From NCBI GenBank assembly GCA_018141785.1, contig CP073341.1, positions 3,751,422-3,815,421 of the forward strand: a DNA stretch of 64,000 bases, read 5' to 3'. This document shows positions 16,168 to 25,895 of the stretch, piece after piece. This stretch comes from Candidatus Paraprochloron terpiosi LD05. Its GTDB lineage: Bacteria > Cyanobacteriota > Cyanobacteriia > Cyanobacteriales > Prochloraceae. Within the stretch, counting starts at the first letter, position 1; each line of letters begins with the position of its first letter. Under the pieces are notes generated by a model. It had not been told where the DNA came from. It saw nothing but the letters and a program-made list of their open reading frames with translations, and made no database searches. The position numbers and the translations under genes were made by a program.

Positions 16168-16722
16168 ATGAAGTCATTAACAAAAGTTTTATCACTACTT
16201 ATTGTAAGCATGTTTTTTTATATAAGTATATTATGTAGTAAACCTGCTTTAGCTAATATCGACAACGATCGCTACGATGGCAATATTTTTGTCCTTTATG
16301 CTGGTAATGGCTCCTTAGTCCCTCCCCGAATCAGTCTGACCGAGTCATTGGAAAGGGGCAAACCTGCCATATTAGTATATTATCTAGATGACAGCAAAGA
16401 CTGCAAGCAATTCGCCCTAGTTGTTTCCAACCTCCAAGCTTATTACGGTCGCGCTGCCAGTTTTATTCCCATTAACGTGGATACTATTCCCGTAAAATCT
16501 AGCTACAGTCCCACTGATGCGGGTTACTATTACCAGGGGGTTGTACCACAAACTGTTATTCTAGATCCCACAGGCGAAGTGAGATTTAACGGTCAGGGAC
16601 AAGTCCCTTTCGAGGAGATGGATGACGTTTTGCGCTCAGTCTTTGACTTGCTACCCCGCTCAGAGTCAGTTGAGCTCAAACGCCGCTCTTTTAATCAATT
16701 CAATGCTGAGTTAGTAGATTGA
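16168..16722 (+). CDS. Thylakoid photosystem I accumulation factor-like thioredoxin-fold protein
   Basis: This 184-residue protein has an N-terminal signal or anchor (VLSLLIVSMFFYISILCS, ending in KPALA) and a thioredoxin-like domain. The usual CxxC is reduced to one Cys (DDSKDCKQFALVVSNLQ). Later comes a cis-Pro-like loop in YYQGVVPQTVILDPTGE. I recognise it as the cyanobacterial thylakoid protein group annotated as photosystem I accumulation factor. The assignment rests on memory of family features. It lies 68 bp after clpC, and the group II intron begins 15 bp after its stop. Confidence 0.75.
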   Translation: MKSLTKVLSLLIVSMFFYISILCSKPALANIDNDRYDGNIFVLYAGNGSLVPPRISLTESLERGKPAILVYYLDDSKDCKQFALVVSNLQAYYGRAASFIPINVDTIPVKSSYSPTDAGYYYQGVVPQTVILDPTGEVRFNGQGQVPFEEMDDVLRSVFDLLPRSESVELKRRSFNQFNAELVD

Positions 16723-16858
16723 CAATGATTGATTATGTGCGGCTCGTTTCCTGTGAAAGTCGCGGCGTAAGCTAAAACATAAGCAGGAGCAGGGTTCAGG
16801 GACAGCGTCTCCGATAATCTAAGCTACCCGAAAGGGGCTGAAAACGGACAAAACGATT

Positions 16859-16882
16859 CCCCGCCATCCGCGATGCCGGGGG
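16859..16882. repeat. Family C hairpin in the intron 5' ribozyme region
   Basis: CCCCG-CCAT-CCGCG-ATG-CCGGGG is an inverted repeat with the CCGCCAT/ATGCCGG arms shared by hairpins at 11442, 17695 and 59549. The 11-mer ATCCGCGATGC also occurs in the family A palindrome in sat, hinting that the families are related. Confidence 0.65.
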
Positions 16883-17451
16883 TTACCGAACTTTGACAAC
16901 TGAATGAACTATGAGGGTGAAAGTCCCTCCCGTGAGGGAATCATGTGAATCCTTATCTGGCCACAGTGAGATTAATCATCAGGCTGAAGCTGGCAACAGG
17001 GCGGTAAAGTGCGGCCAAACGGTTAGGCAGAGATACTTCCGCTAACAGGGAGAACACCGGGATAACTTAACGTGAATCATCTGAGAAAAGACCTAAGCCA
17101 TGACACTGTCGGAAGGCCGTTACAGACGACAGAAGAAACACCGAAAGAAACTCGTAAGGTTAATAATCGACCACTTACATTCCTGAGTTGGTGATAGGTC
17201 AAAGGATGAGTCCCAAGGGTTCGTAACAATAGTTCATTCGGAACGAGTAAAAACTCGCTCAACTTCCACGGAAACTAGGGATTCCAAGCCCTGCTCAGGC
17301 GCGGCTGCGCAGGAGCAGGCAAGTGAAGGGGTGGGGTCGTCTGATTAACGGCCTATCGGAAGAGTGAGGGTAAGAGAAGGCGTAACTGCCTGATGGTTTC
17401 TACAGAGAAGAAACCCAATGTAATTATCAGAGCGACTAACGAGTCAAAACT

Positions 17452-19238
17452 GTGAATATCACTAACCCGACTTCAAACGAATACCGCAGTCTGAAAGCCT
17501 TGAAACTCCACTTAGCAGCATTCCTGCTAGCGGGGAAGATTGGCCGGAGGACTGACGATGTCTGGAAAGACCTGCCATGGAAGCTATTCCGGCAACAAGT
17601 CTTTCGGTTACAGCGGAGTATCTTCAAAGCGCAAAAGAACGGTCAAAAAACCAAAGTCAAACGTTTACAACGGCTCCTATTACAGAGTCGTGCAGCCTCC
17701 CGCCATCGAGGATGCCGGGAGCCGTCAAACAAGTAACACAGTTAAACACAGGGCGTAAGTCCCCCGGAGTTGATGGGAAAACAGCGCTTTCCCCCAAAGA
17801 GCGTCTAGGGTTATGCCAAAGGCTGAACAAGCACTGGTACCACTGGAAACACCAACAACTGAGAAGGGTAAATATCCCCAAGCCTAACGGCAAAACAAGG
17901 GGATTAGGCATCCCTACAATGGCCGACCGGGCATGGCAAGCATTGCTTAAGTTAGCAGCCGAGCCTGCCTACGAGGCAACTGCCGGAGAAAGAAGCTACG
18001 GCTTCAGACCCGGTCGCTGTACTGCGGACGCACAAAAGCTCATCTTTGACCAACTTAAGAAGACGGGTAACGGCAAGGACAAGCTGATACTGGAAACAGA
18101 CATCAGTAAGTGCTTTGACGAAATTGACCACCAGGTCATGCTCGATGGAGTAGTCCTACCAATCGAAGCCTTAAAGGGATTAAAGAGAGCCGTAAAAGCA
18201 GGCGTTCGTGGTGAATATCCCTCCAGTATGAAGGGTACCCCCCAAGGCGGGGTTATCTCACCCCTACTGGCCAATATCGCCCTAGATGGATTCGAGAACC
18301 TAGGGTCTGACCAGAAGGTCAGGACAGAATACACACACAAAAGTGGGAAAAAGTCCGGTCAAAAGTACTACAAATGGTCGGAAGGTATAAGGGGCATTCG
18401 TTACGCAGACGACGCGGTCTTTATCTGTAAATCCGAAGCTAATACCGAGAAGCTACGGAAAGATATCGACGAATTTCTAGAGTCCAGAGGGCTAAGAATC
18501 AACGAAACTAAGACTAAGGTGAGTAAAGCTACGGAAGGATTCGATTTCCTGGGGTGGCGCTTTCGTGTCAATTCCCGTGGAGTCTTTAAGTCCACACCGA
18601 GCTCCGAGAATTATGCGGACATAAAGGCCAAGGTTAAAGCCACTTGGAAAAATGGTGCAACCACGGAGGCTCGCCTGAAAAGGATAGAGTCACAAGTCCG
18701 AGGTTGGAGGCAATATCACAAAAACTGCGATATGAGCAAGCACTCGCTATGGTCGCTCAATCACTGGGTATGGCGTAAGCTGAGGGCTGAAAAACGCAGG
18801 ATGGCAATTAAGGAAGCAGAGAAAGCAAGACGTCTGGCTATCAAGGGTAAACCCTTAGGAGCGGCTAAACGCCAGCTCACATCAGAGCAGATTAAGAAAG
18901 CTTTCCCTGCAATTCCCTGGAAAGTCAATAGCCACGTGATGGTTAAAGAGAATGCCTCACCCTACGATGGGAATATTCTCTATTGGATTGGCCGGAATTC
19001 CAAACTATATAGTGGCCCAACCGCTGACGCCATTAAGCGACAGAAAGGCATATGTCCGCATTGCAACCGCATGTTCATGGAGATAGATGGTGCCGTGGAG
19101 TTGCACCACATTGACGGCAACCATAACAACTGGTTTCGCTTGAATCTAGTTGCTCTCCACCGAGAATGTCACCAAGCGCAGACGGTACACCGGAAGTGCA
19201 TCAAAGACGGACTCGTGAAGCGCGCCGTTAAGGTATAG
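17452..19238 (+). pseudogene. Group II intron reverse transcriptase/maturase, frame broken by a repeat
   Basis: The N-terminus reads from a GTG at 17452 (NITNPTSNEYRSLKALKL...QRLLLQSRAAS) and then runs into another frame. The RT resumes about 8 codons later as VKQVTQLNTGRKSPGVDGKT and continues to 19238. It has FRPGRCTADA, GTPQGGVISPLLANIAL, the catalytic IRYADDAVFIC, a maturase X domain and an HNH endonuclease (CPHCNRM...VELHHIDGNHNN). A family C palindrome sits at the frame switch (17695-17723). The second frame is open from 17577, so a shortened RT may still be made, but the RT-0 N-terminal part is uncoupled. Confidence 0.85.
17695..17723. repeat. Family C hairpin inside the intron RT gene
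   Basis: GCCTCCCG-CCAT-CGAGG-ATG-CCGGGAGCC forms a hairpin with one mismatch. It lies at the junction where the maturase reading frame changes from frame 1 to frame 3. Conserved RT sequence resumes directly after it. Confidence 0.7.
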
Positions 19239-19328
19239 GAGCACCTGAGCTGTATGAGGTGAAAGTCTCACGTACAGTTCGTAGGAGAGGGGCGAGGCGG
19301 CAACGTCTCCCTCGACTCTAATAAATCA

Positions 19329-19706
19329 CTAGCTTTTGTTTGGCAACAGTTGATTGACTTTGGCCAGCAAATCTGTCGCACTGAAAGGTTTAGTGATATA
19401 TTCATTTCCGCCTTGTTTTTTTCCCCAGTACTTGTCAAAATCCTGATCTTTAGTAGAGCAGATTAAAATTGGCATTTGCTCCGTTCCGGGGTTTCCCCTA
19501 ATCCAACGACACAACTCGTAGCCGTTCATTTCCGGCATGATTAAATCTGTGATTACTAAATCTGGCGGATTTGCTTTTATTTTTTCCTGCGCTTCCACCC
19601 CATTGGCTGCTTCAATTACTTGAATGCCATCACCATCATTTTGGAGAATTTTAGAAATTATTTCCCGTGGTGTATGATTGTCGTCTACTATTAGCACTGT
19701 AAACAT
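19329..19706 (-). CDS. Stand-alone response regulator (CheY/PilH type)
   Basis: This is a 125-residue receiver domain with no output domain. Acidic pocket DD (residues 8-9, LIVDDN), phosphoacceptor Asp54 (LVITDLIMPEMNGYE), a Ser at the switch position (ILICSTKDQD) and Lys107 (YITKPF) are all present. The WGKKQGGNEY loop before the Lys is characteristic of cyanobacterial PilH-like regulators in type IV pilus and phototaxis systems. No kinase is adjacent, and the gene directly abuts the intron end. The 19707-19892 gap has one HIP1 site and no gene. Confidence 0.85.
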   Translation of the reverse strand: MFTVLIVDDNHTPREIISKILQNDGDGIQVIEAANGVEAQEKIKANPPDLVITDLIMPEMNGYELCRWIRGNPGTEQMPILICSTKDQDFDKYWGKKQGGNEYITKPFSATDLLAKVNQLLPNKS

Positions 19707-19892
19707 AATTCTATCTTTAATACCTATCTAGAGTAATAGTCGCCAACAAGCTAGGGCCAGTAGTTTGGCGTCCACTATTATATCTCTTAACAGCACTTAT
19801 GGCGATCGCTCTATCCAATGGTACTTTCTATTATACCATATAATATCCATTATAGCAAGGTTATTTGGATTAAGAAAAATTAACTAATATTA

Positions 19893-21266
19893 TCAAATAC
19901 TAAGTCGTAGTGCGGCTAACTGTGCTGCTGCTTTGTGGAGAGACTCATACCATTCTTCCTCAGGATTACTGTCAGCCACAATACCTGAACCAACTTGCCC
20001 ATATATGATGTTTTGATGTATACTACATAAAAGAGTCCGAATGAGAATATTCAAATCCAGATTTCCCCGCCAATCTAAATAACCGCAAGAACCGTAAAAT
20101 AAACTCCGCCGAACAGGTTCCAGTTCCTCAATAATTTCCAGACAGCGGACTTTGGGACAACCAGTAATGGTACCACCGGGAAACAAGGCTCGGATCAGAT
20201 GGACAGCATCGCAGTCCGAGCGCAAAATACCAGTTACATTGCTAGTCAGATGCATAACATGGCTGTAGTTTTCGATAACCAGGAGTTCATCCACATTAAC
20301 AGAACCCCATTTACATACTTTTCCTAAGTCGTTGCGCTCTAAATCCACTAACATGATGTGTTCTGCTCTTTCCTTCACATTAGCCATGAGTTCTGTTGCC
20401 AAAAAAGAGTCTCTTTCGGGAGTAGCACCCCGGGAGCGGGTTCCCGCAATAGGTCGAGTTGAAGCCCTGTTCCCTTCTAGGAGCAATAATCTTTCTGGAG
20501 AACAACTCACCACTGCTCCCCAAGGAGTTTGCCAATAGCAGGCAAAGGGAGAAGGATTGATTTGCTGTAGGGTACGATAAATTTTCCAACTATCCGCAGT
20601 AGTATTAACTTGAAAGCGCAGGGAAAGATTAGCCTGAAAAATATCTCCTGCTTGGATATATTTCAATACTTGTCGGACTGCATTTTCGTATTCTGCTTGA
20701 CTGGTGAGAAATGAAATGGGATGTGAATGGTTCTTTTGAGTGGGGTTGGGGTTTTGCTGGGGTAAGGTCTCTTCTAGCTTACTCAGGAGGCGCTTTAGTT
20801 CGTTTCTGGAGGTAGCGGCTAACCAGAGAGTTTGTTCCCAATGGTCCAGCACGGCAAAATTGGCAGGTTCGTACCAATAAGCTACGGGAAAAGGCAGGGG
20901 ATCTGATTGCAGGTGGGGTAGTTTTTCAATTTCCCAGGCTAGGTCGTAACCCAGCCAACCCAACCAACCTCCGGTAAAGGGCAGGTTATCAGGGTAAGAG
21001 GCTGAGGGACATTTTCTCTGTAGGAGACCACGAAGGAAGGGCAGAATTTGCCCCACTCCTGGGGTCCACAATTGGGGTTTTCCTCCCACAACGCGAGGAG
21101 CACCAGCACAAATAGAATAGCGAGCTAATTTGGGGTTACCATTTGGGTTAGGGTAAGGGCTTTCCAGGAGAGTGGCGGGGTTATTGTGGCGAAATAAAAG
21201 AGCGAAAACATCCGCTCCACTGCGCTCTTGCAGAGGGAGAGAGATCCAGTACCAAGGTGAGAGCAT
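19893..21266 (-). CDS. pabB: Aminodeoxychorismate synthase component I (anthranilate synthase I-like)
   Basis: This chorismate-binding enzyme makes 4-amino-4-deoxychorismate for folate with a glutamine amidotransferase partner. The C-terminal catalytic core shows FQANLSLRFQV, STRPIAGTRSRG, ELMANVKERAEHIMLVDLER (shown in part), LFPGGTITGCPK and GYLDWRGNLDLNILIRT, ending with GSGIVADSNPEEEW. I use the ATG at 21266 (MLSPWYWISL). A longer frame to 21395 would overlap the next gene and adds unrelated sequence. The Cys in TGCPK is less common than Ala but seen in PabB-like proteins. TrpE is the alternative, but length (457 aa) and sequence favour PabB. Confidence 0.82.
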   Translation of the reverse strand: MLSPWYWISLPLQERSGADVFALLFRHNNPATLLESPYPNPNGNPKLARYSICAGAPRVVGGKPQLWTPGVGQILPFLRGLLQRKCPSASYPDNLPFTGGWLGWLGYDLAWEIEKLPHLQSDPLPFPVAYWYEPANFAVLDHWEQTLWLAATSRNELKRLLSKLEETLPQQNPNPTQKNHSHPISFLTSQAEYENAVRQVLKYIQAGDIFQANLSLRFQVNTTADSWKIYRTLQQINPSPFACYWQTPWGAVVSCSPERLLLLEGNRASTRPIAGTRSRGATPERDSFLATELMANVKERAEHIMLVDLERNDLGKVCKWGSVNVDELLVIENYSHVMHLTSNVTGILRSDCDAVHLIRALFPGGTITGCPKVRCLEIIEELEPVRRSLFYGSCGYLDWRGNLDLNILIRTLLCSIHQNIIYGQVGSGIVADSNPEEEWYESLHKAAAQLAALRLSI

Positions 21267-21354
21267 TACTATAACGCCCAAGCGCGGGTGTAGGGTGTGG
21301 GTAAAGGTTGGTAAAAAGCAAATTATACAAAGGTTGCTGCAATTGACTGGATAG

Positions 21355-22122
21355 TTATTTCTGCCCGGATGCACTAGCATTAATAATTTCAGCAATGAAC
21401 TGATCGTAGTGCTCCTTCATCGGGAGTGTTTCCTCAATTTTGATGCGGCGACGTAATCTAAGCACGTTTTCCTTTTCAATTGGGTTGTAGCCCTGTTTTG
21501 GGTATTTTTCCCAATATAAACCAGTACCTCGGCGTTGCCAAGTGGGTAAGTCATTGAAGTTAATACCGTTGTGAAAAAGCAATTCATTCTTAAATGCAAC
21601 CGATTGATTCTTAAGTTCTGCTGTTGCTCGGCTAGCGCTTTTGCCAAGTTTCCGCAATGTCCAATAGCTCCAACTGTTTAGGGCGCAATGGCTTGCATCT
21701 GCCTGTCGCCAGCGAAAGTAGTCCACCACTTGAGACTCATTTGCTCCTAGCCAAACACGACTATCAAAACAGACAAATGTTCCTGCTACATGAGTGAATA
21801 TGGCACTGGCAATACTGGCTGAGATTGATACAATCTTTTCCAAACTGCGATTGAAAAAATCCCAATTCAAAGGAAACAGAACGGAGATTTCATCGCTTTC
21901 TGTATAAGCGTAGATACCTTGCATTTCTTCTAGCAGAGTTTGAGCCGTCTGTACCATCAATTTATGAAATTCTAGGTCAAAAGGTTTTTCAAAGCGAGAT
22001 TCCGTAAAACCAGAAAAGGATCGTCCATCTACCCTAACAATAACCCAGGTTTCCCGTAGCAAGCGCAGATTGTGGAAGTATTCTAACTCCCGCATCCGGT
22101 TTTCAAAGCTCTGATTGTCCAT
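21355..22122 (-). CDS. Thg1-like protein (3'-5' RNA polymerase family)
   Basis: This 255-residue protein belongs to the tRNA-His guanylyltransferase superfamily, which adds nucleotides in the reverse 3'-to-5' direction. The two-metal catalytic Asps are in VRVDGRSFSGFTE and YTESDEISVLF, both complete, followed by the family segment RVWLGANESQVVDYFRWRQ and CALNSWSYW. Bacterial members (TLPs) are linked to repair of 5'-truncated tRNAs rather than addition of G-1. Family membership is clear, and the substrate in this host is unknown. It overlaps no gene once pabB starts at 21266, and is followed upstream by a small hypothetical gene. Confidence 0.9.
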   Translation of the reverse strand: MDNQSFENRMRELEYFHNLRLLRETWVIVRVDGRSFSGFTESRFEKPFDLEFHKLMVQTAQTLLEEMQGIYAYTESDEISVLFPLNWDFFNRSLEKIVSISASIASAIFTHVAGTFVCFDSRVWLGANESQVVDYFRWRQADASHCALNSWSYWTLRKLGKSASRATAELKNQSVAFKNELLFHNGINFNDLPTWQRRGTGLYWEKYPKQGYNPIEKENVLRLRRRIKIEETLPMKEHYDQFIAEIINASASGQK

Positions 22123-22141
22123 CGTTCACCTCCTCTTTTAT

Positions 22142-22378
22142 TTAAATGAGCGATCGCTTCCAAGCAATAGCAAGTTTGATAGATGTTTCCAACTTATCTT
22201 GTTCAGTAAGTTTAAAAGCCTCATATTCTAATAGGGTATTTGCATTTAACTCATCTAAGTACCCATTTAACTCATTTAAATAGGGGGAACTATCAATTAC
22301 TTGCTTTGATAATAAAACCAGTTGTTGAATAAGCTGCTTTTTTGATGATAAACTCCATTCCAGAATCAGCTCCACCAA
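22142..22378 (-). CDS. Small hypothetical protein
   Basis: This 78-residue frame (MVELILEWSLSSKKQLIQQL...LEYEAFKLTEQDKLETSIKL) is helical, Leu/Glu rich and without membrane segments. I do not recognise a family. It sits 19 bp upstream of the Thg1-like gene on the same strand and just downstream of the hydrolase fossil. A HIP1 site overlaps its 3' end. Being free of stops and in an operon-like position supports it, though it could be a remnant. Confidence 0.45.
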   Translation of the reverse strand: MVELILEWSLSSKKQLIQQLVLLSKQVIDSSPYLNELNGYLDELNANTLLEYEAFKLTEQDKLETSIKLAIAWKRSLI

Positions 22379-22395
22379 AATAAACTATATTAGAT

Positions 22396-23303
22396 TCAAA
22401 AGGTGACTGCCCATTTTATTGCCACATCTATTGCTTGTTGGAGATTAGTAGAGTGTATCCAGCCTACAAAACCTGCATATTCACATTTTCCATGGCTGTT
22501 AGCAATGAATACATATTTAACACCCGCTAGATTTGTCCAAGTTCGGATGTTAGTTCCATCTGCAAAGGAAAATAGAGTGGTTGCTTTAGAAAAATCTCGC
22601 TCACTGGCATCGGTAATACCTGGTACAGCTCGAAAATGTTCTATCAATTCCGCAATTAAACCTCTTGGCGCTGGTAGTGGTTTTCTGGGTTGTAACCAAA
22701 ATTCTTGAATCACTTTAACAGTAGCAGGATGGGTTCTCAATGCAGGATGACTTACACCGTCCAAACAAACAAAATGAGCGTGTTTTAGCAACGCACGACT
22801 CAATTGAGACAGTACCATCTCCTCCACCTGTGATATTCCCAGCTACTACCAATGTGGGAATGACAGCGGTAATTTGTTCTGCTAGGAGCCGACGACTTTT
22901 ACCAAGGGGTTTTGCTATTCCCATACCCCAACCAAAGGGGTCAATAATTTTAGCCAAATCTGCACCACCGATAGGAGAACCTAGCAACACTAAAGACTCA
23001 AACCGCTTCCACCATTCTGGATGTCTAGATAATATTTCTACCCAGATGACACCTCCCAGTGACGTAGCAATGATTCGAGCTGGGGTATCAGGATACTGCT
23101 TAAACGCTTGCTCTGCGGTTACCTCAACTTTGCTAATAAGAGGCTCAATCTTGATTCATAGTTTGGATAAATCCCAAATTTGGCGCGATAACACAGCATT
23201 GAGGTGGAGCTACTTTGTGAGCTAAGGAGGACATAGCTCTGTTATCATCTGTCATTCCATGTTGAGAAAATAATATAAGTTTAATTTGATTAAACAATGA
23301 CAT
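22396..23303 (-). pseudogene. Alpha/beta hydrolase with two frameshifts
   Basis: Three overlapping frames reconstruct one hydrolase. ATG 23303 begins MSLFNQIKLILFSQHGMTDD and runs to about 23155. The next frame continues VTAEQAFKQYPDTPARIIAT and SLGGVIWVEIL (nucleophile elbow TSLGG), then LLGSPIGGADLAKI...VVAGNITGGGDGTVS. The last frame, from about 22820, gives LSQLSRALLKHAHFVCLDGVSHPALRTHP. So the Ser, Asp and His regions are all present but split by shifts near 23155 and 22810. It is likely inactive unless the shifts are assembly errors. Confidence 0.8.
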
Positions 23304-23324
23304 TATCTGTTTCTACCTCGCCTA

Positions 23325-23385
23325 AATGATTTGGGTTGGTGTTGTTGGGTTTCGTTCCTCAACCCAACCTACGAACCCTTTGCGC
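23325..23385. repeat. Dispersed AACCCAACC palindromic repeat
   Basis: GGGTTGGTGTTGTTGGGTTTCGTTCCTCAACCCAACC-type sequence (parts GGTTGGTGTTG and CAACCCAACC pair) is a type of intergenic repeat widespread in cyanobacteria. Here it separates the hydrolase fossil from the EcfT-like gene. The sequence ATTGCCCACCCTA at about 23462 is shared with other gene ends (4812, 44095). Confidence 0.6.
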
Positions 23386-23473
23386 CCTTCCCCTGGGTGA
23401 AACCCTTCCTAGATTTCTGCCTTGGTGGGCAATAAACAATTTACTCTCATTATAGGGTACCAAATTGCCCACC

Positions 23474-24352
23474 CTAGGAAATGCTTCCGAACATTAGGCG
23501 CAACCACCAAAAGACAGGTAAACAGTCCAAAGCAAACCAGTCACCCCAACCTAACTTTAACTTATGCCATTTAACTTGATGTTTATTAGGGCTGGTAAAA
23601 CCCCGTACTTCCATAGCGATGGCAATTTGCTCGGCTCTCAGCAGCAGATTTTCCAGCAGTCGGTCCCCTAGTATTAACCAGATTTGAAAGCTTCGGCGCA
23701 TACCTAATTTTTGCCAGTTAATGGCCCTAGTACGCACGGAACGACTGAGATTTTGAATTTCTTCCAAAACCAGAGGTATAAAGCGCAAAGAAAGAGTTAA
23801 AGTGAGGATAATTTCCGTAATAGGTAATCTAATTTTTTTGGCAGGTTGGAGCAAATTTTCTAAACCCGCTGTGATTTCTTCAGGGGCGGTGGTGAGTAGA
23901 TAGAGGTTGCTACTATAAATTAGGGTAAATAGTAAAGTAGAAATCCGCACTGCTAAATCTAAAGAACGTCTGGTTATCTTGAATTTTGCTACGTGGAACA
24001 AGACATATTCATAAGAAGTAGGTTGAGTTATATCTTGCTCCGGAGTTGGTAGTCGCGGTTGATAGTGAACAGCTAGTCCGTCTGGTGCAAAACAAGTTAT
24101 CAGGAATATAAAAAGGCAAAGTAAAGACAACAAACCCATTTGTTGTCGCCAAACTCTAAAGGGAATAGTAGCAGAAATTGTCAGCAGACACAGAACTGCT
24201 GCTAGTCCCAAACGGCAATAAGAACTTGCCAGCATGGGAGCAGCCAGAAAAGTCATTAACCAAGCAAGTTTGACCCTTGCATCTAAATAATGGAGCCAGG
24301 TTACGGGTTTTTCGAGATAAAGTCCTAGAGGTAGATTCCGCAATAAATCCAT
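23474..24352 (-). CDS. ecfT: Energy-coupling factor transporter transmembrane protein (EcfT/CbiQ family)
   Basis: This 292-residue integral membrane protein couples ATPase subunits to substrate-binding (S) components of ECF vitamin transporters. Four to five hydrophobic helices are evident (LTLIYSSNLYLL, IILTLTLSLRFIPLVL). The cytoplasmic coupling motifs are readable as SVRTRAI and AEQIAIAMEVRGF (the AxRG-type ends of the coupling helices). No ATPase or S component is next to it, but a bioY S component exists at 62.1 kb, so biotin is a plausible substrate by inference. The gene is downstream of der on the same strand, 48 bp apart, with a TTCATCTGCG repeat between. Confidence 0.85.
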   Translation of the reverse strand: MDLLRNLPLGLYLEKPVTWLHYLDARVKLAWLMTFLAAPMLASSYCRLGLAAVLCLLTISATIPFRVWRQQMGLLSLLCLFIFLITCFAPDGLAVHYQPRLPTPEQDITQPTSYEYVLFHVAKFKITRRSLDLAVRISTLLFTLIYSSNLYLLTTAPEEITAGLENLLQPAKKIRLPITEIILTLTLSLRFIPLVLEEIQNLSRSVRTRAINWQKLGMRRSFQIWLILGDRLLENLLLRAEQIAIAMEVRGFTSPNKHQVKWHKLKLGWGDWFALDCLPVFWWLRLMFGSIS

Positions 24353-24400
24353 GTTTCTGTATTAATCAGCGTTCATCTGCGTGTATCTGCGGTTCAATAA

Positions 24401-25762
24401 CTAAACCTTAGTGGCTCGATTGAGATTATTTTTTTCCACGTCCCGAGGTTTTTTACCTCGCCAGAGTAAACGGATTGGAGTGCCAGTGAAACCTAGTTGT
24501 TGGCGAAACTGACGGTCGATATAACGGCGATAGTTTTCATGAAAACGTTTGGGATCGTTGACAAAGAGGGCTATGGTTGGGGGTTGGCTACTTACTTGGG
24601 TGCCGTAATAAATTTTGCCTTGTTTTCCTTGGCGGGTGGTGCTCGGAGTGTGCCAGTTAACAGCTTCTTCTAGTATTTCATTCACTACTGCTGTACTTAC
24701 TCGACGACTATGTTCCGCTGCTGCTTTATCTACTAAATTCAGGATTTTGTCTACTCGTTTCCCGGTTTGGGCGCTGACAAAAATCATTTCTGCCCAATCC
24801 ATATAATATATGCGATGTTGTAGGATTTTCTTCTGTTCGTAGATGGTATAGGAGTCTTTTTCCACTGCATCCCATTTATTCACCACAATTATAGCAGCAC
24901 GACCTTCTTCGATAATTCGCCCTGCCAGCTTCAGGTCTTGGTCTGTAATGCCGTCTAGAACATCTATTACCAATAACACTACATCGGCCCGGCGAATAGC
25001 TTTAAAAGCCCGATTAATGCCGAAAAATTCTGCACCGTACTGAACGTTTTTCTTCCGGCGAATACCTGCTGTGTCGATGAGGCGATAGGTTGTCTCGCCC
25101 CTGGTCACTACCATATCAATAGCATCTCTAGTAGTGCCGGAAATGGGACTCACAATGGAGCGGTTTTCCCCTGTGAGGGCGTTGAGAAGGCTAGATTTGC
25201 CCACGTTGGGACGACCAATAATGGCTACTTTGATTTCTTCTTGGTCTGGGGTGTTATCAACGGGAGGCAGGTGGGTAATCAATTCGTCCAATAGTTCCCC
25301 TGTACCGTTACCGTGAATCCCAGATACCGGGTAGGGTTCCCCTAAGCCCAGTTGCCAAAACTCTGCTGCTTGAGCCAGCCCTTCTTCGATAGATTCGCAT
25401 TTGTTCACTGCAAGGAAGACCCGGACTGATTCTTGTCGCAACCAATCTGCTATTTCTCTATCTCCTTGGGTGAGCCCTATTTGTCCGTCTACGACTAAAA
25501 TGGCTGCACTAGCTTCCTTTAGTGCTGCTAGTGCCTGTTGCAGAATTTGGGGTAAGAATTCTGTGTCGTCAGCGAAGACTAAACCCCCTGTATCTACTAT
25601 TTTAAATTCCCTATCTTGCCAGAAGGCGGGGCGATAAATGCGATCGCGGGTTATTCCCGGTTTGTCGTGAACAATACTGTCTCTGGATCCTGCTAAACGG
25701 TTGACGAGAGTAGATTTGCCCACATTAGGTCTGCCTATAAGGGCTACGATTGGTAGGGACAT
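24401..25762 (-). CDS. der: Ribosome biogenesis GTPase Der (EngA)
   Basis: Der is an essential double-GTPase for 50S assembly. Two G domains each carry P-loop [22 protein letters not shown] or DTAG, and NKCE or NKWD motifs. A KH-like C-terminal domain follows ([19 protein letters not shown] and [13 protein letters not shown]). I chose ATG 25762 ([13 protein letters not shown]), the canonical Der N-terminus. The frame extends to 25825 with unrelated residues. Length 453 aa is normal. Confidence 0.96.
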   Translation of the reverse strand: MSLPIVALIGRPNVGKSTLVNRLAGSRDSIVHDKPGITRDRIYRPAFWQDREFKIVDTGGLVFADDTEFLPQILQQALAALKEASAAILVVDGQIGLTQGDREIADWLRQESVRVFLAVNKCESIEEGLAQAAEFWQLGLGEPYPVSGIHGNGTGELLDELITHLPPVDNTPDQEEIKVAIIGRPNVGKSSLLNALTGENRSIVSPISGTTRDAIDMVVTRGETTYRLIDTAGIRRKKNVQYGAEFFGINRAFKAIRRADVVLLVIDVLDGITDQDLKLAGRIIEEGRAAIIVVNKWDAVEKDSYTIYEQKKILQHRIYYMDWAEMIFVSAQTGKRVDKILNLVDKAAAEHSRRVSTAVVNEILEEAVNWHTPSTTRQGKQGKIYYGTQVSSQPPTIALFVNDPKRFHENYRRYIDRQFRQQLGFTGTPIRLLWRGKKPRDVEKNNLNRATKV

Positions 25763-25895
25763 AGTCTTGACTTCTTTTTCCTTTATAAGGCAGGGTCTAA
25801 GGAAGTCCCTACCGAGAGCACACAATTCAATATACTATAGTGTGGGGTAAGCTGGAGAGAAGTTAGTCAACAACACCCTACACACATTCAGAATC

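Larger units (their letters stand above)
16737..19321 (+). mobile_element. Group II intron (full length, with RT/maturase ORF)
   Basis: The 5' end carries the conserved GTGCGGC at 16737. The 3' end has domain V at 19247-19280 (GAGCTGTATGAGG, GAAAGTC, ACGTACAGTTC) and a domain VI stem-loop to about 19320. Between are structured DI-DIII sequence and an RT ORF in DIV. It inserted between the thioredoxin-fold gene and a response regulator, so it need not splice to keep a gene intact. Two family C hairpins lie in it (16859-16882 and 17695-17723), and the second breaks the ORF. The 16723-17451 stretch is ribozyme sequence, not coding. The exact 3' splice base is uncertain. Confidence 0.9.

Noticed and set aside
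16737-17451. Possible unknown ncRNA with many stems
   Set aside because: The region is explained as the DI-DIII part of the group II intron by the GTGCG 5' end and domain V at the other end.
17577-19238. Intact maturase starting at an internal ATG (17577)
   Set aside because: The first ~50 residues of that frame are out-of-frame translation of the true N-terminal coding sequence. The real N-terminus is in the other frame.
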